Assembly: GCA_012519125.1 (NCBI GenBank)
Contig: JAAYQY010000177.1
Location: 1 to 7,690 of the forward strand
Reading direction: 5' to 3'
Source of the DNA: Spirochaetales bacterium
Lineage (GTDB): Bacteria; Spirochaetota; Spirochaetia; Sphaerochaetales; Sphaerochaetaceae
Length of the DNA: 7,690 bases
Below are positions 5,637 to 7,690 of the stretch, piece after piece (positions within the stretch are counted from its first letter, which is position 1; each line of letters opens with the position of its first letter). Below the pieces are notes generated by a model. That model worked only from the letters and a program-made list of their open reading frames with translations, was not told the origin of the DNA and did not search any database. Position numbers and translations under genes: made by a program.

Positions 5637-6560
5637 ATGTATATGAGTGCCAAAGAAGCAGCGGAGAAATGGGGTATATCGGAACGGCGAGTCAGGATCC
5701 TCTGTGCAGAAGGAAGGGTGGATGGGGTGCTCAGAACTTCCTGGGCTTGGAATATTCCCAGTGATACACCAAAGCCAGCGGATGGAAGACAGCTGAGACA
5801 CATGAAAAACCACGATATGAGAATCGGAGGCATGGATTTTTCTCGCCTCGATAGTGAGTCGGACAAACTCTTGCATCTCAGCAGTGCTTCCTCGTTTTTG
5901 GCAGCGTATCGTCATCTTGCAAGTCGCTGCGTACTCTCGCTGTTTGCCAGTGAGGATATCATCATCAGGACACAGGAACTTGCGGTTCTCTTCAGTCAAT
6001 GTTTTGTTGATGATCTGCAGTTTGAGATTCAGATGCTTGCCCTCAATATGCGCTCATTCCTTCTTCGTCTTCCCCACCAGTACGGCCTCGGACCGATTCA
6101 AGGGAAGCATCATCCCCAACAAATGAGTGAACAGCGCCTGTCTGCAATCTATCACGTGCTTATGCAGGGGCTTGAAGAGGATATGCCGTTCAGCTATCGA
6201 AGCGTGGAAGTGAGCCCTGAGCACAAGACCCCTTCCATCAAGGAACAGATGGAGACCCTCTTTGTCCAATACGACCGTGATTGGAAAGACCTCCACCCGG
6301 TGGTACGTGCTCTGTTCCTCTATGGAGAGTTGTTGCGTATCCGCCCTTATGGTCGGTATGACGGCTTGCTAGCAGGCCTTGCTTTCGCCCAAGAGCTGAT
6401 ATGCGGGGGATTCCCCCCAGCCCTGGTTGATGTGGAGCACATCGATGAGTTCAAGGCTGCCATGATTCTCACGCGAAGCCGGGGCAACTATCAGAATGCC
6501 ATGCGCATGATCGAGCAGATGCTCCTGTATGAGTGTGCAATGCTGACACAGGGGGAGTGA
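5637..6560 (+). CDS. HTH-domain protein fused to a degenerate Fic fold (probable regulator)
   Basis: The 307-residue product begins with an excisionase/MerR-like winged HTH, MSAKEAAEKWGISERRVRIL (3-22), followed by CAEGRVDG and WNIPSDTPKPADGR to residue 51. The type is often seen as a DNA-binding module ahead of Fic domains. The rest follows the Fic plan: an alpha-helical first part, then MSEQRLSAIYHVLMQG (163-178), a YRSVEV strand (187-192; the family usually has a GxYR-V stretch), DLHPVVRALFLYGELLRI (218-235), and a C-terminal GGFPPALVDVE (257-267). Where active Fic proteins carry HPFxxGNGRxxR, this one reads RPYGRYDGLLAG (236-247). The catalytic His is Arg236 and the GNGR anion loop is absent, so AMP transfer is not expected. 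I infer a DNA-binding protein whose Fic fold senses or binds a partner. The deacylase gene follows after 4 nt. The length is full and there is no frameshift, so this is divergence, not a fresh pseudogene. Confidence 0.75.
   Translation: MYMSAKEAAEKWGISERRVRILCAEGRVDGVLRTSWAWNIPSDTPKPADGRQLRHMKNHDMRIGGMDFSRLDSESDKLLHLSSASSFLAAYRHLASRCVLSLFASEDIIIRTQELAVLFSQCFVDDLQFEIQMLALNMRSFLLRLPHQYGLGPIQGKHHPQQMSEQRLSAIYHVLMQGLEEDMPFSYRSVEVSPEHKTPSIKEQMETLFVQYDRDWKDLHPVVRALFLYGELLRIRPYGRYDGLLAGLAFAQELICGGFPPALVDVEHIDEFKAAMILTRSRGNYQNAMRMIEQMLLYECAMLTQGE
6551..6557 (+). promoter_or_regulatory. Shine-Dalgarno GGGGGAG selecting a GTG start
   Basis: GGGGGAG lies in the last codons of the HTH-Fic gene, exactly 7 nt before GTG 6565. 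It identifies this GTG as the deacylase start, because no in-frame ATG occurs before the one that encodes Met50. Confidence 0.75.
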
Positions 6561-6564
6561 AGCT

Positions 6565-7690
6565 GTGTTCCACTTTTCCAATGCCCTTATCATAGATGGG
6601 AGTGCTGCCGCTCCCTACCGTGGTGACGTACTGGTGGAAGGCGACCACATCGAGGCAATACTGCCTCCCTGTTCGGAGCCCGTTTCAGGAGCAATCGATT
6701 GTTCCTCGCTCATGCTTACCCCCGGCTTTGTCGACCTGCATGGGCACAGTGAGCTTGAAGTGTTGCGCCTTCCATCCATGAGGCCGAAAATTGGTCAGGG
6801 CATCACCACCGAGGTGGCAGGCAACTGCGGCATCGGGGTGTTTCCTGCCCACAAGGGGAGCCCTTCCCTGAAGGCTCTTACCAACGATGTGCTCGGCTCC
6901 TATCCTGAAGTAGGGTGGGAGGACTTCTCTTCTTACCTCAAGACGTGGCATACGGCGGGAAGTGGAACGAATATGGCCTTTTTGCAGGCACACAGCACCC
7001 TCCGCTCGTTTGTTCTGGAAGGAAATCCAAATCGTAGTGCAACCAGTGCCGAAGTCGAAGCGATGTGCCAATTGCTCCGAACCAGTTTGGAGCAAGGGTG
7101 TCTGGGACTCTCTTCCGGCTTGTACTACGCACCGTGCCTGTTTGCCGACCGCAAGGAGCTGCTTGCGCTCTTGGAAGTGGTCAGACAGTTTGATCGGCTT
7201 TTTTGTGTCCATGTGCGCTGTGAAGGGGATGGGATTCTTTCCTCACTTGAGGAAGTGCTCTCTCTGGCACGCCTCTCAGGGGTGCGGTTGCAGATCAGTC
7301 ACCTGAAGGTGATCGGAAGGGAGAATCAGCATCTTGTTACCGAAATGCTCCATCTCATCGAGGATGCACGCACCGAGGGCATCGATGTGCACTTCGACCA
7401 ATACCCGTACGAGTATGGCAGCACCAGTCTGTTCAGCCTTTTGCCTCCTTCCTACCTGCGCCTCGAGCGCAGCGACCTACAGGAACATCTGAAAAGCAAG
7501 TGTGAACGGGACTCGATCAAGCGCATGATGGAGGAGGGGGATGGCTGGGACAGCCTTGCCGAGCTGTGTGGTTGGGATGCAATCAGGATCCTGAGCTTGG
7601 ACAGCAATCCCCACTATATCGGAAAGACCCTTACCGAAATCGCCAGTGAGCGGGGACAAGGGCCATACGACGCTTTCTTCGATCTGCTCA
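6565..7690 (+). CDS. N-acyl-D-amino-acid deacylase (D-aminoacylase), 3'-truncated by window edge
   Basis: The frame stays open for 375 codons to the window end; the family is usually about 480-540 residues. These zinc-dependent amidohydrolases remove the acyl group from N-acyl-D-amino acids. The N-terminal beta-sandwich start (NALIIDGSAAAPYRGDVLVEGD, given in short: 6-27) leads to PGFVDLHGHSE with metal-site His59 and His61, then TTEVAGNCGIGVFP with Cys88, HVRCEGDG with His216, and LQISHLKVIG with His246. These match in order and spacing the Alcaligenes faecalis D-aminoacylase ligands His67, His69, Cys96, His220 and His250. QGCLGLSSGLYYAP (177-190) and DQYPYEYGST (278-287) are further family blocks. 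The catalytic Asp of the later SDG motif lies outside the window. GTG 6565 is used, 4 nt after the HTH-Fic stop, implying a shared mRNA. A dipeptidase- or dihydropyrimidinase-like specificity cannot be ruled out. Confidence 0.88.
   Translation, partial: MFHFSNALIIDGSAAAPYRGDVLVEGDHIEAILPPCSEPVSGAIDCSSLMLTPGFVDLHGHSELEVLRLPSMRPKIGQGITTEVAGNCGIGVFPAHKGSPSLKALTNDVLGSYPEVGWEDFSSYLKTWHTAGSGTNMAFLQAHSTLRSFVLEGNPNRSATSAEVEAMCQLLRTSLEQGCLGLSSGLYYAPCLFADRKELLALLEVVRQFDRLFCVHVRCEGDGILSSLEEVLSLARLSGVRLQISHLKVIGRENQHLVTEMLHLIEDARTEGIDVHFDQYPYEYGSTSLFSLLPPSYLRLERSDLQEHLKSKCERDSIKRMMEEGDGWDSLAELCGWDAIRILSLDSNPHYIGKTLTEIASERGQGPYDAFFDLL

Noticed and set aside
5406..5999. Minus-strand ORF of 197 codons spanning the FAD gene start, the intergenic region and the HTH-Fic 5' part
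   Set aside because: It is antisense to two well-supported genes, crosses both promoters, has low-complexity-free but family-less translation and no ribosome site; a chance open frame.
6685..7212. Minus-strand ORF of 175 codons within the deacylase gene
   Set aside because: The + strand encodes conserved metal-site motifs over the same stretch; the antisense frame has no support.
1..7690. Mobile element, CRISPR, tRNA or phage signatures
   Set aside because: No transposase or integrase, no spaced direct repeats, no cloverleaf sequences and no target-site duplications were seen.

Overview
The window is a bacterial chromosomal segment, densely coding, with roughly balanced to moderately high GC. 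Almost all of it is metabolic genes packed with little intergenic space. Nothing marks a phage, plasmid, transposon, CRISPR array or RNA gene. The gene mix and the style of the HTH-Fic protein resemble anaerobic, host- or sediment-associated bacteria. A Sphaerochaeta-like spirochaete is my first guess and a Clostridia-type Firmicute the second. This is an impression without a search and should be held loosely.

Region 1 (1-3304) is a nucleoside/nucleobase salvage block. It opens with the 3' two thirds of a DeoD-type purine nucleoside phosphorylase, overlapped or closely followed by a nitroreductase-family flavoprotein, both on +. Facing them on - are an NCS2 nucleobase permease and, directly abutting it, an inosine/uridine-type nucleoside hydrolase. 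Phosphorolytic and hydrolytic nucleoside cleavage are therefore encoded side by side with a base transporter.

Region 2 (3305-5475) starts with a 92-bp divergent promoter region. In it, both the permease and an alpha/beta-hydrolase (+) have an extended -10 box only six or seven bases before the ATG and no Shine-Dalgarno, which suggests leaderless mRNAs. The hydrolase converges on a COG2509-like FAD-dependent oxidoreductase (-), and their stop codons overlap inside CTATAG.

Region 3 (5476-7690) is a second divergent promoter region of about 160 bp. It holds a perfect 10-bp-arm inverted repeat at the predicted start of the FAD-gene transcript and a good sigma70-type promoter reading right. That promoter drives an HTH protein fused to a Fic fold whose catalytic motif is destroyed. 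Four bases later comes a GTG-started N-acyl-D-amino-acid deacylase that runs off the window. The most unusual items are the apparently inactive HTH-Fic protein, the palindrome beside it (a candidate operator), the leaderless divergent pair, and replaced substrate-site residues in the permease. I see no strong evidence for a wholly new multi-gene system.
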